Shown here: piece after piece, positions 1 to 6,965 of the stretch | Layout: every line of letters begins with the position of its first letter | Position numbering within the stretch: position 1 is the first letter of the stretch | NCBI GenBank assembly: GCA_019232645.1 | Contig: JAFANO010000012.1 | Location: 1 to 7,663, forward strand | DNA from: Planctomycetaceae bacterium | GTDB taxonomy: Bacteria > Planctomycetota > Planctomycetia > Isosphaerales > Isosphaeraceae | Direction of reading: 5' to 3' | Length of the DNA: 7,663 bases | The notes under the pieces: generated by a model | Told to the model about the DNA's origin: nothing | Seen by the model: only the letters and a program-made list of their open reading frames with translations | The model's database searches: none | Program-made: the position numbers and the translations under genes

Positions 1-342
1 GTCGAGCAGGCCGACCCCGAGCTCATGCCCAACGCCGTCCGTAACTGGATCGGGCTCCGGCCCGAGGAGCGTTGGTGGCTCTACACGATGACCGCCGCGG
101 CGACCGGTGATGTGGACGATGGAGGTATAGGCTGGCGCAAGGCCCTGCAACACGCCCTCACTGAGAACCCACTTCCCGAACCACTCGACAGCGAGAATCG
201 CTCGCAGCGCCGCATTCCTCCACGTCACATCCGACGAAGCCGCGCCGACCAAAGTCGCCTGCCGGGATTCGACAAAGAAGGCTCTCCGTTCTCAAGCCGC
301 CCTGGGACTGAGGCGCCGCAGACCACCGAGGATGATGCATGA
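1..342 (+). CDS. 3' part of DUF3780-like anti-phage locus protein (partial, 5' end outside window)
   Basis: The reading frame is open from base 1 and ends at TGA 340-342, so this is the C-terminal 113 residues of a longer protein. The core reads A-x-x-N-W-I-G-L-R-P-E-E-R-W-W-L-Y-T-M-T-A-A-A-T-G, then G-W-R-K-A-L-Q-H-A-L-T-E-N-P. As I recall, this pattern is typical of DUF3780 proteins, small partners of DUF499 ATPases and DUF1156 methyltransferases in predicted anti-phage loci. The tail (about residues 60-113) is basic, low in complexity and has an L-P-G-F-D motif; it looks like a disordered tail. The stop overlaps the start of the next gene by 4 nt (ATGA), so the two are probably one translationally coupled operon. 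The biochemical role of DUF3780 is not known to me. The family assignment rests on memory of the motif and on the neighbour. The Met codon at 25 is internal, not the start. Confidence 0.62.
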   Translation, partial: VEQADPELMPNAVRNWIGLRPEERWWLYTMTAAATGDVDDGGIGWRKALQHALTENPLPEPLDSENRSQRRIPPRHIRRSRADQSRLPGFDKEGSPFSSRPGTEAPQTTEDDA

Positions 343-2555
343 GCGCCGTCCAGCCGTTTCTCCTGAAATCCGCCCCGGCACTCATCGAACGCGCCTTGCC
401 GGCCCAGAAGATTTCAGCGGAGGCCCAGAAGGAGCGCAAGGCGGTGCACGGCCAGACGCTCACCACGCTCGGCTCCTACTGGAAGGGGCGAAAGCCGCTG
501 ATCCTCGTCAAGGCTTGCGTGCTCGGCGCGTTGTTGCCCACGACCGACGACGCCGAGAAGGACCTCGCCATCTTCGAGAAGCTCATGGCGATTGACGACG
601 ACGCCTTTCTCCGCCGAGAGCTCTCGCTCTCGGCTAGCGATGTTGCACGCCGCGCGATCGAGATCGGTGCCTTGGAAGTAGCCCGCGTACGGACCTACTT
701 CGCCATCACAGGACGGCCCGACGACGAGCTGAACCAACTTTCTGCGGAGGACCAATCCGCCTTGATCCACGAGGCTATCGCAGCGAGGAAGCTCCGCTGG
801 CGCCGAGGAACCGATGCGGAAGACCAGGTGAGGCTCCAACGGGCGGCGCTGTCAACGCTGTCCTACCTCGAGAAGCTTGATGTGACCAAACGTCCCGAAG
901 AGTGCGAGGCTGGGGCTCTCTTTGGGCCGGTCTGGGAGGAGGTCAATGCCCACCTCGGCACGAGCGCCCGGAGCTTTGTCGACCTCGTCGAGCAGCTCGG
1001 AATCATGCGGTTCGGGCACCGACCGATGGTGGGCGACACGTTCTGCGGTGGCGGCTCGATACCCTTCGAGGCGGCGCGCCTAGGCTGTGACGTCTACGCC
1101 TCGGACCTCAACCCCATCGCGTGCCTCCTGACTTGGGGAGCCCTCTACCTCATCGGGGGCGACACCGAGACTCGGGAGCGGATCGCGCGGGCGCAGGCCG
1201 CCATCGCCGAGGCGGTCGACCGGGAGATCACCGAGCTCCGGATCGAGCACGACGAGCACGGGAACCGAGCCAAGGCCTACCTCTGGTGCCTCGAGACCCG
1301 CTGCCCCCAGACCGGCTGGATGGTCCCGATGGCCACGACCTGGGTCATCAGCAAGAACTATCGGACCTGCGCCCGGCTGGTACCCGATCACCAGAGGAAG
1401 CGTTTCGAAATCGAGATCGTTACCGGCGCGAGCCCGGAACAGCTCGCAGCAGCTACCCTCGGAACGGTTGTGAACAACGAACTCGTCTACGAACTGGACG
1501 GAGAGACGTACCGGACCCGGATCGAGACGCTTCGGGGTGACTATCGCCTTCCCGACGGCACAACGGGGAATCGGCTCCGCCGTTGGGAGAAGTCGGACAT
1601 CGTACCTAGGCCTGACGACACTTATCAGGAACGGCTCTACTGCATCCAGTGGATCACGCGCGAAACATTGGGGTCATTCCGGCCTAGGTTCTTCTTCGCG
1701 GCTCCGACGGAGGCCGACCTGGTGCGAGAGCAGGCCATCGAAAGGATGGTCCGCGAAAACCTCGCCCGCTGGCAGGCCGAAGGGCTGCTACCGGACTTGG
1801 AAATCGAACCGGGTGACGAGACAGCGCGACTAACCCGTGAACGAGGGTGGACATACTGGCGCAACCTCTTCTCGCCACGCCACCTCCTGATCGGTGCACT
1901 TCTACGTAAGCACAGCAGAAATCTGGAAGATCCGACTCTCTTGATGGGTGCTACTGTCGGATTCTGCCCCGCCCTTGACCGAATGTCGAAACTGACTCAC
2001 TGGAGAGTTGGATTCGGCGGAAGTGGAAGCGTAGCACCTGCCGCTGATAATGCCGAGCACGTTTTCCATAATCATGCACTCAATACTTTTTATAATTACG
2101 GGAGCCGCGCATTCATCGGACTTGTTGGATCTTTAGTTGCTAAATATAAGCACTTTCAAGTTATAGCTTCAGAAGAGGTGATTCCAGCAGCAGCACACGA
2201 ACTCACGAAGGATTGTGACCTTCATATCACGGACCCTCCCTACGCCGACGCGATCAACTACCACGAGATCACCGAGTACTTCATCGCCTGGCTGAGGAAG
2301 CACCCGCCGATGCCCCAATGGATCTGGGACAGCCGCCGGCTGTTAGCAATCCGGGGCAGCGACGAGGATTTCCGCCGCGGGATGGTAGAAGCGTACCGGG
2401 CCATGGCCCGGCACATGCCCGACAACGGCTTGCAGGTCGTGATGTTCACGCACCAGGACGCGAGCGTCTGGGCGGACATGGCGGCCATCGTCTGGGGGGC
2501 GGGGCTCCAGGTCACGGCCGCCTTGGCAGTGGTCATGCAATCCGGGCCCACCTGA
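339..2555 (+). CDS. DUF1156-type DNA methyltransferase of a predicted anti-phage system, 3'-truncated by IS21 insertion
   Basis: The ATG at 339 has GAGGA (328-332) six bases upstream and overlaps the preceding stop. Residues 1 to about 110 (P-F-L-L-K-S-A-P-A-L-I-E-R-A-L-P start, then G-x-x-L-x-T-L-G-S-Y-W-K-G-R-K-P-L-I-L-V) match the DUF1156 N-terminus as I know it. An AdoMet-binding motif lies at 233-240 (DTFCGGGS), followed by S-D-L-N-P near 255-259. The catalytic DPPY is at 632-635 in the context ITDPPYADAINYHEITEYF, which indicates an amino-methyltransferase of adenine or cytosine. About 400 residues separate the two motifs and include a Cys pair (C317, C322); this part may hold target recognition. 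The likely role is self-DNA modification in a DUF499/DUF3780 defence locus. Native sequence ends at residue 728 inside the C-terminal part of the Rossmann fold. Residues 729-738 (LAVVMQSGPT) and the TGA come from the left end of the IS, so the protein is probably non-functional or unstable. Confidence 0.82.
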   Translation: MSAVQPFLLKSAPALIERALPAQKISAEAQKERKAVHGQTLTTLGSYWKGRKPLILVKACVLGALLPTTDDAEKDLAIFEKLMAIDDDAFLRRELSLSASDVARRAIEIGALEVARVRTYFAITGRPDDELNQLSAEDQSALIHEAIAARKLRWRRGTDAEDQVRLQRAALSTLSYLEKLDVTKRPEECEAGALFGPVWEEVNAHLGTSARSFVDLVEQLGIMRFGHRPMVGDTFCGGGSIPFEAARLGCDVYASDLNPIACLLTWGALYLIGGDTETRERIARAQAAIAEAVDREITELRIEHDEHGNRAKAYLWCLETRCPQTGWMVPMATTWVISKNYRTCARLVPDHQRKRFEIEIVTGASPEQLAAATLGTVVNNELVYELDGETYRTRIETLRGDYRLPDGTTGNRLRRWEKSDIVPRPDDTYQERLYCIQWITRETLGSFRPRFFFAAPTEADLVREQAIERMVRENLARWQAEGLLPDLEIEPGDETARLTRERGWTYWRNLFSPRHLLIGALLRKHSRNLEDPTLLMGATVGFCPALDRMSKLTHWRVGFGGSGSVAPAADNAEHVFHNHALNTFYNYGSRAFIGLVGSLVAKYKHFQVIASEEVIPAAAHELTKDCDLHITDPPYADAINYHEITEYFIAWLRKHPPMPQWIWDSRRLLAIRGSDEDFRRGMVEAYRAMARHMPDNGLQVVMFTHQDASVWADMAAIVWGAGLQVTAALAVVMQSGPT
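2524..2554 (+). repeat. IS21 left terminal inverted repeat (IRL)
   Basis: This is a perfect 31-base inverted match to 7633-7663. Its first base follows the last native base of the methyltransferase gene (2523). The TGA that ends the truncated methyltransferase lies at 2553-2555, across its inner edge. Confidence 0.96.
2531..2553 (+). repeat. IS21 terminal repeat copy L1 (probable transposase binding site)
   Basis: This 23-bp unit, GGTCATGC then AATCCGGGCCCACCT, lies within IRL. It recurs inverted and exact at 7634-7656 (R1) and, with one change, at 7611-7633 (R2). Repeated short units at IS21 ends are known to be bound by IstA; that function is inferred here from family knowledge. Confidence 0.75.
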
Positions 2556-2564
2556 GGCCCCGAT

Positions 2565-2586
2565 GGTCAAGTAATCTGGACCCACC
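2565..2586 (+). repeat. IS21 terminal repeat copy L2 (probable transposase binding site)
   Basis: GGTCAAGTAATC followed by TGGACCCACC repeats the L1 unit after an 11-nt gap. It carries the CAAG variant also found in R2, not the CATG of L1 and R1. It differs from the inverted R2 unit at three of 22 positions, so it is the most diverged copy. Confidence 0.7.
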
Positions 2587-2610
2587 GTAGCCCCCTCCTC
2601 CGTAGGGTGG

Positions 2611-2624
2611 ATTCCCTCGGGAAT
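2611..2624. promoter_or_regulatory. Operator-like dyad upstream of istA
   Basis: ATTCCC-TC-GGGAAT is a perfect 6-bp dyad with a 2-nt centre, located 26 nt before the istA start. The centre is too short for a stable RNA hairpin, so a protein-binding site is the more natural reading. No clear -35/-10 pair was found around it. The functional reading is weak. Confidence 0.25.
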
Positions 2625-2650
2625 TTCCCACCCAGTGCGGAGGCAAGGAC

Positions 2651-4225
2651 ATGCATACGGTGGACGACTACGCCAAATATCGCACGGCGCACCGCGATGG
2701 CTGGTCCATCCGGCAGATCGCCCGCTCCTTTCACGTCTCACGACGCACCGTCCGCGAGGCCTTGGCCTCCCCCGAGCCCAAGCCCTACACGCGCACCAAG
2801 CCCCCGCCGGCCCCCGTGCTCGGGCCCTTCACCGCGCTCATCGACCAGATCCTCCGCGACGACCGCGACGCCCCGCCCAAGCAACGGCACACCGCCGCCC
2901 AGCTCTTCCGAAGGCTCCAGGACGAGCACGGCTACCCCGGCTCCTACCCCACCGTCCGACGCTACGTCGCCGCCCACCGCCAGCGCTCCAGCCCCACCTT
3001 CATCCCGCTGGCCCATCCCCCGGGTCACCGCCTGGAGGCCGACTTCGGACACATCCACGTCGACTTCCCCGACGGCCGACGGCTCGTCCCCGTCCTGGTG
3101 ACCGTCTGGGCCTACTCCAACGCCCCGTTCGTCCTCGCCCTGCCCACCGAACGCACCGAGGCCATCCTTCACGGCATGGTCCGCGCCCTGGAGTTCTTCG
3201 GCGCCTCGCCCCGTGAGGTCTGGTGGGACAACCCCAAGACGGTCGCCACGACGATCCTCCGCGGTCGGCAACGCCAGCTCCATCCCCGCTACGCGGCGCT
3301 GGCCAGCCACTACACCTTCGAGGCCAAGTTCTGCCTGCCGGCCCAGGCCCACGAGAAGCCCGACGTCGAGAGCGGTGTGCGGGCCGTGCAGCGGCGGTTC
3401 GCCACGCCCGTGCCGCGGGTCGCCGACATCACCGAGTTGAACGAACACATGAGACAGCGATGTCTCGACGAGCGGAGGCGGGCCGTCCGCTCCGCCTCCG
3501 GCGCCTTCGTCATCGGCGACCGTCTCACCGAGGAGCTCGCCGCCGCGGTGCGGCTGCCGGAGCGTGTGTTCGACCCCTGCATCGAGCGTCAGGCCGTCGC
3601 CGACAAGTACCAGACGGTGGCCTTCGACGCCAACCGCTACAGCGTGCCGCGGCCGTGGGCATTCCGGGCGGTGACGGTCAAGGGCTACGTCGATCGCGTC
3701 GTCGTGGTGGCCGGCGGCCGGGTCGTCGCCGAGCACCCGCGGTGCTACGACCGCTCGGTCCAGGTGCTCGACCCGGTGCACTACCTGGCGACGCTGGAGC
3801 GCCGACCGGCGGCGCTGGACCACGCGCCGGTGTACCGCGACTGGCAGCCGACGGCGGCGCTGGCCGGGTTGCGTCGCGAGTTGGAGGGCCGGCACGGGAC
3901 GCCGGCCGGGACGCGGCAGTTCATCCGGGTCCTGCAGTTGCTGGCCGAGCACCCGCAGGCGCGGGTCGAGCGGGCGATCGCGGCCTGCCGTGCGGGGCAC
4001 GCCGTCTCGGCCGAGGCGATCATCCAGCGGACGCGGGTCCTGGCGGCGGCCGAGGCGGGGCGGACATCCGCGTCGGGCACTTCATATGAGAACACGATCT
4101 TACCTCCGGCCTCGGTCCCGCCTCCCGACCTGTCGCGGTTCAACCGGCTGCTCGACGGGGCCGCGACGGCCGAGTGGCCCGAGGCCCGGGCGGAAGGAGG
4201 CACCGAGTCAACGATCGAAACATGA
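2651..4225 (+). CDS. istA: IS21-family transposase IstA, DDE type (524 aa)
   Basis: IstA catalyses DNA cleavage and strand transfer for the IS, working with the ATPase IstB. The ATG at 2651 has CGGAGG (2638-2643) seven bases upstream. Residues 18-38 (W-S-I-R-Q-I-A-R-S-F-H-V-S-R-R-T-V-R-E-A-L) form an N-terminal helix-turn-helix for end binding. The catalytic triad is readable as D131 (EADFGHIHVDF), D193 (VWWDNPKT) and E240 (KPDVESGVRAVQRRF), a normal DDE order and spacing. A C-terminal region with S-V-P-R-P and G-x-V-V-A-E-H-P-R motifs follows, typical of the family. The length is normal for IstA and no frameshift or stop is seen, so the transposase appears intact. The gene ends 81 nt before istB, unlike the overlapping istA-istB arrangement common in IS21. 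A tail of low complexity (about residues 470-524) is less conserved. Confidence 0.95.
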   Translation: MHTVDDYAKYRTAHRDGWSIRQIARSFHVSRRTVREALASPEPKPYTRTKPPPAPVLGPFTALIDQILRDDRDAPPKQRHTAAQLFRRLQDEHGYPGSYPTVRRYVAAHRQRSSPTFIPLAHPPGHRLEADFGHIHVDFPDGRRLVPVLVTVWAYSNAPFVLALPTERTEAILHGMVRALEFFGASPREVWWDNPKTVATTILRGRQRQLHPRYAALASHYTFEAKFCLPAQAHEKPDVESGVRAVQRRFATPVPRVADITELNEHMRQRCLDERRRAVRSASGAFVIGDRLTEELAAAVRLPERVFDPCIERQAVADKYQTVAFDANRYSVPRPWAFRAVTVKGYVDRVVVVAGGRVVAEHPRCYDRSVQVLDPVHYLATLERRPAALDHAPVYRDWQPTAALAGLRRELEGRHGTPAGTRQFIRVLQLLAEHPQARVERAIAACRAGHAVSAEAIIQRTRVLAAAEAGRTSASGTSYENTILPPASVPPPDLSRFNRLLDGAATAEWPEARAEGGTESTIET

Positions 4226-4246
4226 GGCCCCCTCGTCAGCTCATGT

Positions 4247-4269
4247 CCGGGCGTCGACGCGACGCCCGG
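4247..4269 (+). promoter_or_regulatory. Perfect GC-rich hairpin between istA and istB
   Basis: CCGGGCGTCG (4247-4256) and CGACGCCCGG (4260-4269) pair over 10 bp around a 3-nt ACG loop. It is the only strong dyad in the 81-nt istA-istB gap. No T-run follows, so it is not a typical intrinsic terminator. It may modulate istB translation or mRNA stability, lowering helper ATPase relative to transposase; that role is inferred. Confidence 0.5.
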
Positions 4270-4306
4270 CCCGCACCCCTTGAGTCCCTGGAAAGGAGCG
4301 ATCGTC

Positions 4307-4537
4307 ATGAGCGACTCCGTGACCGAACTGGTGAAGGCCCACCTGAAGCAGCTCCGGCTGCCGGCGATGGCCCGGGAGCTGGAGCGGCTGTCGCGCGAGG
4401 CGGCGGCCTCGAACCAGAATTATGAACAGTTTCTCCTCCGATTGGCAGAGGCGGAGTTGGCGGCCCGCACCACCAACGCCTTGGAGGCGCGGATCAAGCA
4501 GGCGGCCTTCCCGGTGGCCAACGAAACCCTGCCTTGA
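4307..4537 (+). pseudogene. istB: istB 5' fragment (IstB residues 1-71 plus five foreign residues)
   Basis: This is the N-terminal part of the IS21 helper ATPase. The ATG at 4307 is chosen over the in-frame TTG at 4280 because AAGGAG (4293-4298) sits eight bases before it. Residues 1-71 (M-S-D-S-V-T-E-L-V-K-A-H-L-K-Q-L-R-L start, ending A-A-F-P-V-A) form the helical IstB N-terminal domain, which in the family precedes the AAA+ core. At codon 72 the sequence enters the inserted element: AAC GAA ACC CTG CCT TGA adds N-E-T-L-P and stops at 4535-4537. Joining 4521 to 6976 restores the frame exactly (GTG GCC AAG GAT TTC) and gives a 255-codon gene, a normal IstB length. This fragment lacks all ATPase motifs. 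Confidence 0.9.
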
Positions 4538-4546
4538 TACCCTGCT
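4520..4546 (+). other. Left attachment junction (attL) of the recombinase element
   Basis: The core AA (4520-4521) is followed by the inner half-site CGAAACCCTGC and CTTGATACCCTGCT (4533-4546). The second block matches the inverted right end CTTGATGCCCTCCT at 12 of 14 positions. The distance from the core is 11 nt on both sides. Bases to the left of 4520 are istB target sequence. Confidence 0.75.
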
Positions 4547-4856
4547 CAACAACCCACCTGAGCCCGCCCCCGAGGAGGTCGAGGTAACGGACCCGACCCA
4601 TCCGCTCTTCGGGCGGCGCTTCCCGGTCCTCTCGATCAGCCGGCAACGTCTGAGCCCGCCCACCGTGTTCGTCGCCTACCGCGACACGATGCGGCTCCGC
4701 ATCCCTGTCTCCTCGACCAGCCTGGAGAGTCAGCCCCGGACCCCTGGGACAAAATGGACCCGCGCAGCGATTCGCGAGTTCCTCTCCCTGGTCCAGGAGG
4801 TCGCCCCGCCATGTCACAGCCCCGGGAGGTCTGGTCGAGGCTCCCGCAAACCGTGA
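4522..4856 (+). CDS. Accessory gene 1 of the recombinase element, 5' part displaced to the right end (DUF5372-like?)
   Basis: The frame runs from the element edge to TGA 4854-4856 and encodes about 110 residues. The conserved-looking core is E-V-E-V-T-D-P-T-H-P-L-F-G-R-R-F-P-V-L-S, then V-F-V-A-Y-R-D and L-R-I-P-V-S-S-T-S-L. The V-T-x-P-x-H-P-L-x-G-R-x-F pattern recalls DUF5372 proteins, small companions of transposon recombinases; this is from memory and tentative. There is no ATG, GTG or TTG in frame between the element edge and this core. The nearest upstream ATG in frame (4422) lies inside istB read in the wrong frame. If the element is circular, the ATG at 6963 with its strong RBS joins in frame and gives 115 residues beginning M-P-Y-R-T-K-P-C-L-D-T-L-L. 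It may thus be silent or weakly translated when integrated. Its function is unknown; a helper or directionality role is speculative. Confidence 0.6.
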
Positions 4857-5044
4857 GGGAGCGGGTCATCGACGACATCACGAACATCTGCACGGAGGTT
4901 GTCCATGCCCGGCTCCGAACTCATCACGCCGGCCCACCTGAGCCGCCAGGCCATCATCTACATCCGTCAATCCAGCCCGAATCAGGTGCTCACCCATCAG
5001 GAGAGCACCCGACTCCAGCATGCTCTCCGACAGCGGGCTCTTGA
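4811..5044 (+). CDS. Accessory gene 2 of the recombinase element, small hypothetical protein (77 aa)
   Basis: The ATG at 4811 has AGGAGG (4795-4800) ten bases upstream. The protein starts M-S-Q-P-R-E-V-W-S-R-L-P-Q-T-V-R-E-R-V-I-D-D-I-T and continues N-I-C-T-E-V-V-H, a helical stretch of about 33 residues. The rest, rich in Pro and His, overlaps the recombinase in another frame and may be incidental. It overlaps accessory gene 1 by 46 nt and the recombinase by 140 nt, so all three could be translationally coupled. I recall short proteins of the W-x-x-L-P-x-x-x-R-E-x-V type just before recombinase genes of this kind, but cannot name a family. An upstream in-frame ATG at 4754 would add 19 residues. 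That this is a real protein is moderately supported by the RBS and the well-formed N-terminal helix. Confidence 0.48.
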   Translation: MSQPREVWSRLPQTVRERVIDDITNICTEVVHARLRTHHAGPPEPPGHHLHPSIQPESGAHPSGEHPTPACSPTAGS

Positions 5045-6950
5045 ATGCGGCTGGGGCCCTGACTCCATCGAAGTCATCGATGCCGACCAGGGCCTGACCG
5101 GCGAGACCGCCGAGGGGCGAGAGGGATTCAAGGAGATCGCGGCGCGTGTCACCCTCGGTCAGGTGGGCATCCTCTTCTCGTACGACGTCACCCGGCTGTC
5201 CCGCAACCTGTCCGATTGGTTCCCACTGCTCGACCTCTGCGGGTACCGCCACTGCCTCATCGGCGACCGTGACGGGATCTACGACGCCGCCACGCCCAAC
5301 GGGCGCCTCCTCCTCGGGATGAAGGGGCAGCTCGCCGAGATGGAGCTGCACACGCTCCGAGGTCGGCTGACGGCCGGCCTGCTCAACAAGGCCGGGCGCG
5401 GAGAACTGGCCCAGAGGCTGCCCGCGGGGCTGGTCCGCGACGCGTTGGGCCGAGTCCTCAAGCATCCTGACCGCGAGGTCCGAGACGCGATCGATCTGGT
5501 CTTCGCCACCTTCCTCCGCGTCCGGACCATCACCGGGGTGGTCCGCTGCTTGCGCGACCAGGGGCTGTCGATTCCCAGGCGCGGCGAGTTCGGCGACGTC
5601 GTTTGGCGCGCGCCGACGGTCCGCTCGATCGCTTCGTTGCTTGCGAATCCGGCCTATGCTGGGGCGTTCGTCTACGGCCGGACCCGGGCCGTGAAACCCG
5701 GACCGAATCAACCTTCGGTCCAAAAGTCGCTCCCCCAGGACGAATGGCGAATCTGTGTCCCCGACAAGTATCCGGCCTACATCGATTGGGCCACGTATGA
5801 GAGAATTCGGGCCATGATCCGCGACAACTACAGCGAGTACGAACGGAAGCAAAACCGCGGGGTGCCGCGACCGGGCAAGGCGCTGCTGCACGGGCTGGTT
5901 TACTGCGGGGAATGCGGTCGCAAGATATCCGTGCAGTACAAGGGCACGTCTCAGTATATCTGCAATTCATTGCAACAAATCCACCGTGTCCCGGCCTGCC
6001 AGCGCATCGGTTCGGATGCGATCGACGAATGTGTCGTCCAGTTGTTCTTCGCGGCGTTGGCTCCCGCGGAACTGGATGTCTACGACCGAGTCCTGGCGTC
6101 GCTCTCGGGCGAACGCGAGCAGCTCAAGCGTGCCCGGGAGCAGCAAATCGAGCGGATGCGCTATCAGGCGCGACTGGCGGAGCGCCAGTACCAGCAGTCC
6201 GATCCGGACAACCGGCTGGTGACCGCCGAACTGGAGCGGCGTTGGGAGATGGCGTTGCGGGAGCTGAAGCGGGCAGAAGAGGAGTGGGAACGAGAGCAGC
6301 AACAGCAACCGCCCCTTGACAAGCTCGACCCGGAAACGCGGGAGGCACTCCGGGCTGCAGGACGACAGGTCCCCGAGCTGTGGCGTGCCGGGCGATTTTC
6401 GCAGGAACAAAAGAAGGCGCTGCTGCGGTGTCTGATCGACAAGGTGGTTCTACGCCGCAGTGCCCCTGATGAGATCGCCTGCCGTGTCGTCTGGAGGGGA
6501 GGTGACACGACGGACACCTCGATCACGGTCACCGTGGGCTCCTTGAAGCGCCGCGCGCGCAGCCAGGAGATGGAGCAGGCGATCCTGACGCTGGCCGGGC
6601 AAGGGGAAACCGACGAGGAGATCGCGCGTCGCCTGACGCTGGATGGTCATCGTTCGCCTCGGCACACCACCGTCCTGCCGAGCACGGTGCAGTACATTCG
6701 CTTGCGTCATCGTGTTTTCACTAATCATAGACAATCGCACCCGCGGAGGGTTGCCGGCTACCTGACAGTGCCGCAGGTCGCCGAGAAGCTGAAGATCGAG
6801 CGGGATTGGATCTACCACCGGATCCACACCGGCACGATTGAAGTGGCGCGCGACCCTGCCCGGCAGCTCTATCTGTTTCCCGACACGGCCGAAACCGTCC
6901 GCCGGTTCCGGCGACTCGTGGCGGGGAAGGTCCAGCACTTGCGTTTTTAG
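4905..6950 (+). CDS. Large serine recombinase (681 aa) with C-terminal MerR/Xis-like domain
   Basis: It would catalyse integration and excision of the inner element at AA-core sites. The ATG at 4905 is preferred, with CGGAGG (4893-4898) six bases upstream; a TTG at 4899 would add two residues. The N-terminal resolvase domain (about 15-160) has Y19-I-R21-Q-S23-S with catalytic S23, and the D-V-T-R97-L-S-R100 arginines. A recombinase domain (about 170-310) ends at V-P-R-P-G-K-A-L-L-H-G-L-V-Y. A zinc ribbon follows (C334, C337, C353, C365), then a charged coiled coil (about 402-466) like those controlling synapsis in large serine integrases. The C-terminus adds an HTH-like segment (about 555-603) and a second unit (about 617-672, starting G-Y-L-T-V-P-Q-V-A-E-K-L-K) resembling MerR/excisionase HTH_17 domains. 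No catalytic defect is seen. The stop TAG (6948-6950) overlaps the next RBS and the right-end inverted repeat. Confidence 0.93.
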   Translation: MPGSELITPAHLSRQAIIYIRQSSPNQVLTHQESTRLQHALRQRALECGWGPDSIEVIDADQGLTGETAEGREGFKEIAARVTLGQVGILFSYDVTRLSRNLSDWFPLLDLCGYRHCLIGDRDGIYDAATPNGRLLLGMKGQLAEMELHTLRGRLTAGLLNKAGRGELAQRLPAGLVRDALGRVLKHPDREVRDAIDLVFATFLRVRTITGVVRCLRDQGLSIPRRGEFGDVVWRAPTVRSIASLLANPAYAGAFVYGRTRAVKPGPNQPSVQKSLPQDEWRICVPDKYPAYIDWATYERIRAMIRDNYSEYERKQNRGVPRPGKALLHGLVYCGECGRKISVQYKGTSQYICNSLQQIHRVPACQRIGSDAIDECVVQLFFAALAPAELDVYDRVLASLSGEREQLKRAREQQIERMRYQARLAERQYQQSDPDNRLVTAELERRWEMALRELKRAEEEWEREQQQQPPLDKLDPETREALRAAGRQVPELWRAGRFSQEQKKALLRCLIDKVVLRRSAPDEIACRVVWRGGDTTDTSITVTVGSLKRRARSQEMEQAILTLAGQGETDEEIARRLTLDGHRSPRHTTVLPSTVQYIRLRHRVFTNHRQSHPRRVAGYLTVPQVAEKLKIERDWIYHRIHTGTIEVARDPARQLYLFPDTAETVRRFRRLVAGKVQHLRF

Positions 6951-6965
6951 GAGGGCATCAAGATG
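6949..6965 (+). promoter_or_regulatory. Outward-facing ribosome binding site and ATG at the right end of the element
   Basis: AGGAGGG (6949-6955) is followed after seven bases by ATG (6963-6965), an ideal translation start only 8 bases from the core AA. In the integrated state it opens a 99-codon frame to 7262 that is out of frame with istB and makes no sensible protein. In the excised circle it is in frame with accessory gene 1 at the left end. This pairing is the best explanation for an RBS here. Confidence 0.7.

Noticed and set aside
2738..4000. 420-codon open frame on the minus strand opposite istA
   Set aside because: It mirrors istA codons in GC-rich DNA, has low-complexity G/V/D/R-rich composition and no recognisable motif or RBS. 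The istA strand has clear DDE residues.
4422..4856. Accessory gene 1 starting at ATG 4422
   Set aside because: Bases 4422-4521 are istB sequence read out of frame, so the first 33 residues are accidental. Only the part from 4522 belongs to the element.
4878..5891. 337-codon open frame on the minus strand opposite the recombinase
   Set aside because: It is antisense to a well-supported serine recombinase domain and shows no domain of its own. Long antisense frames are expected at this GC content.
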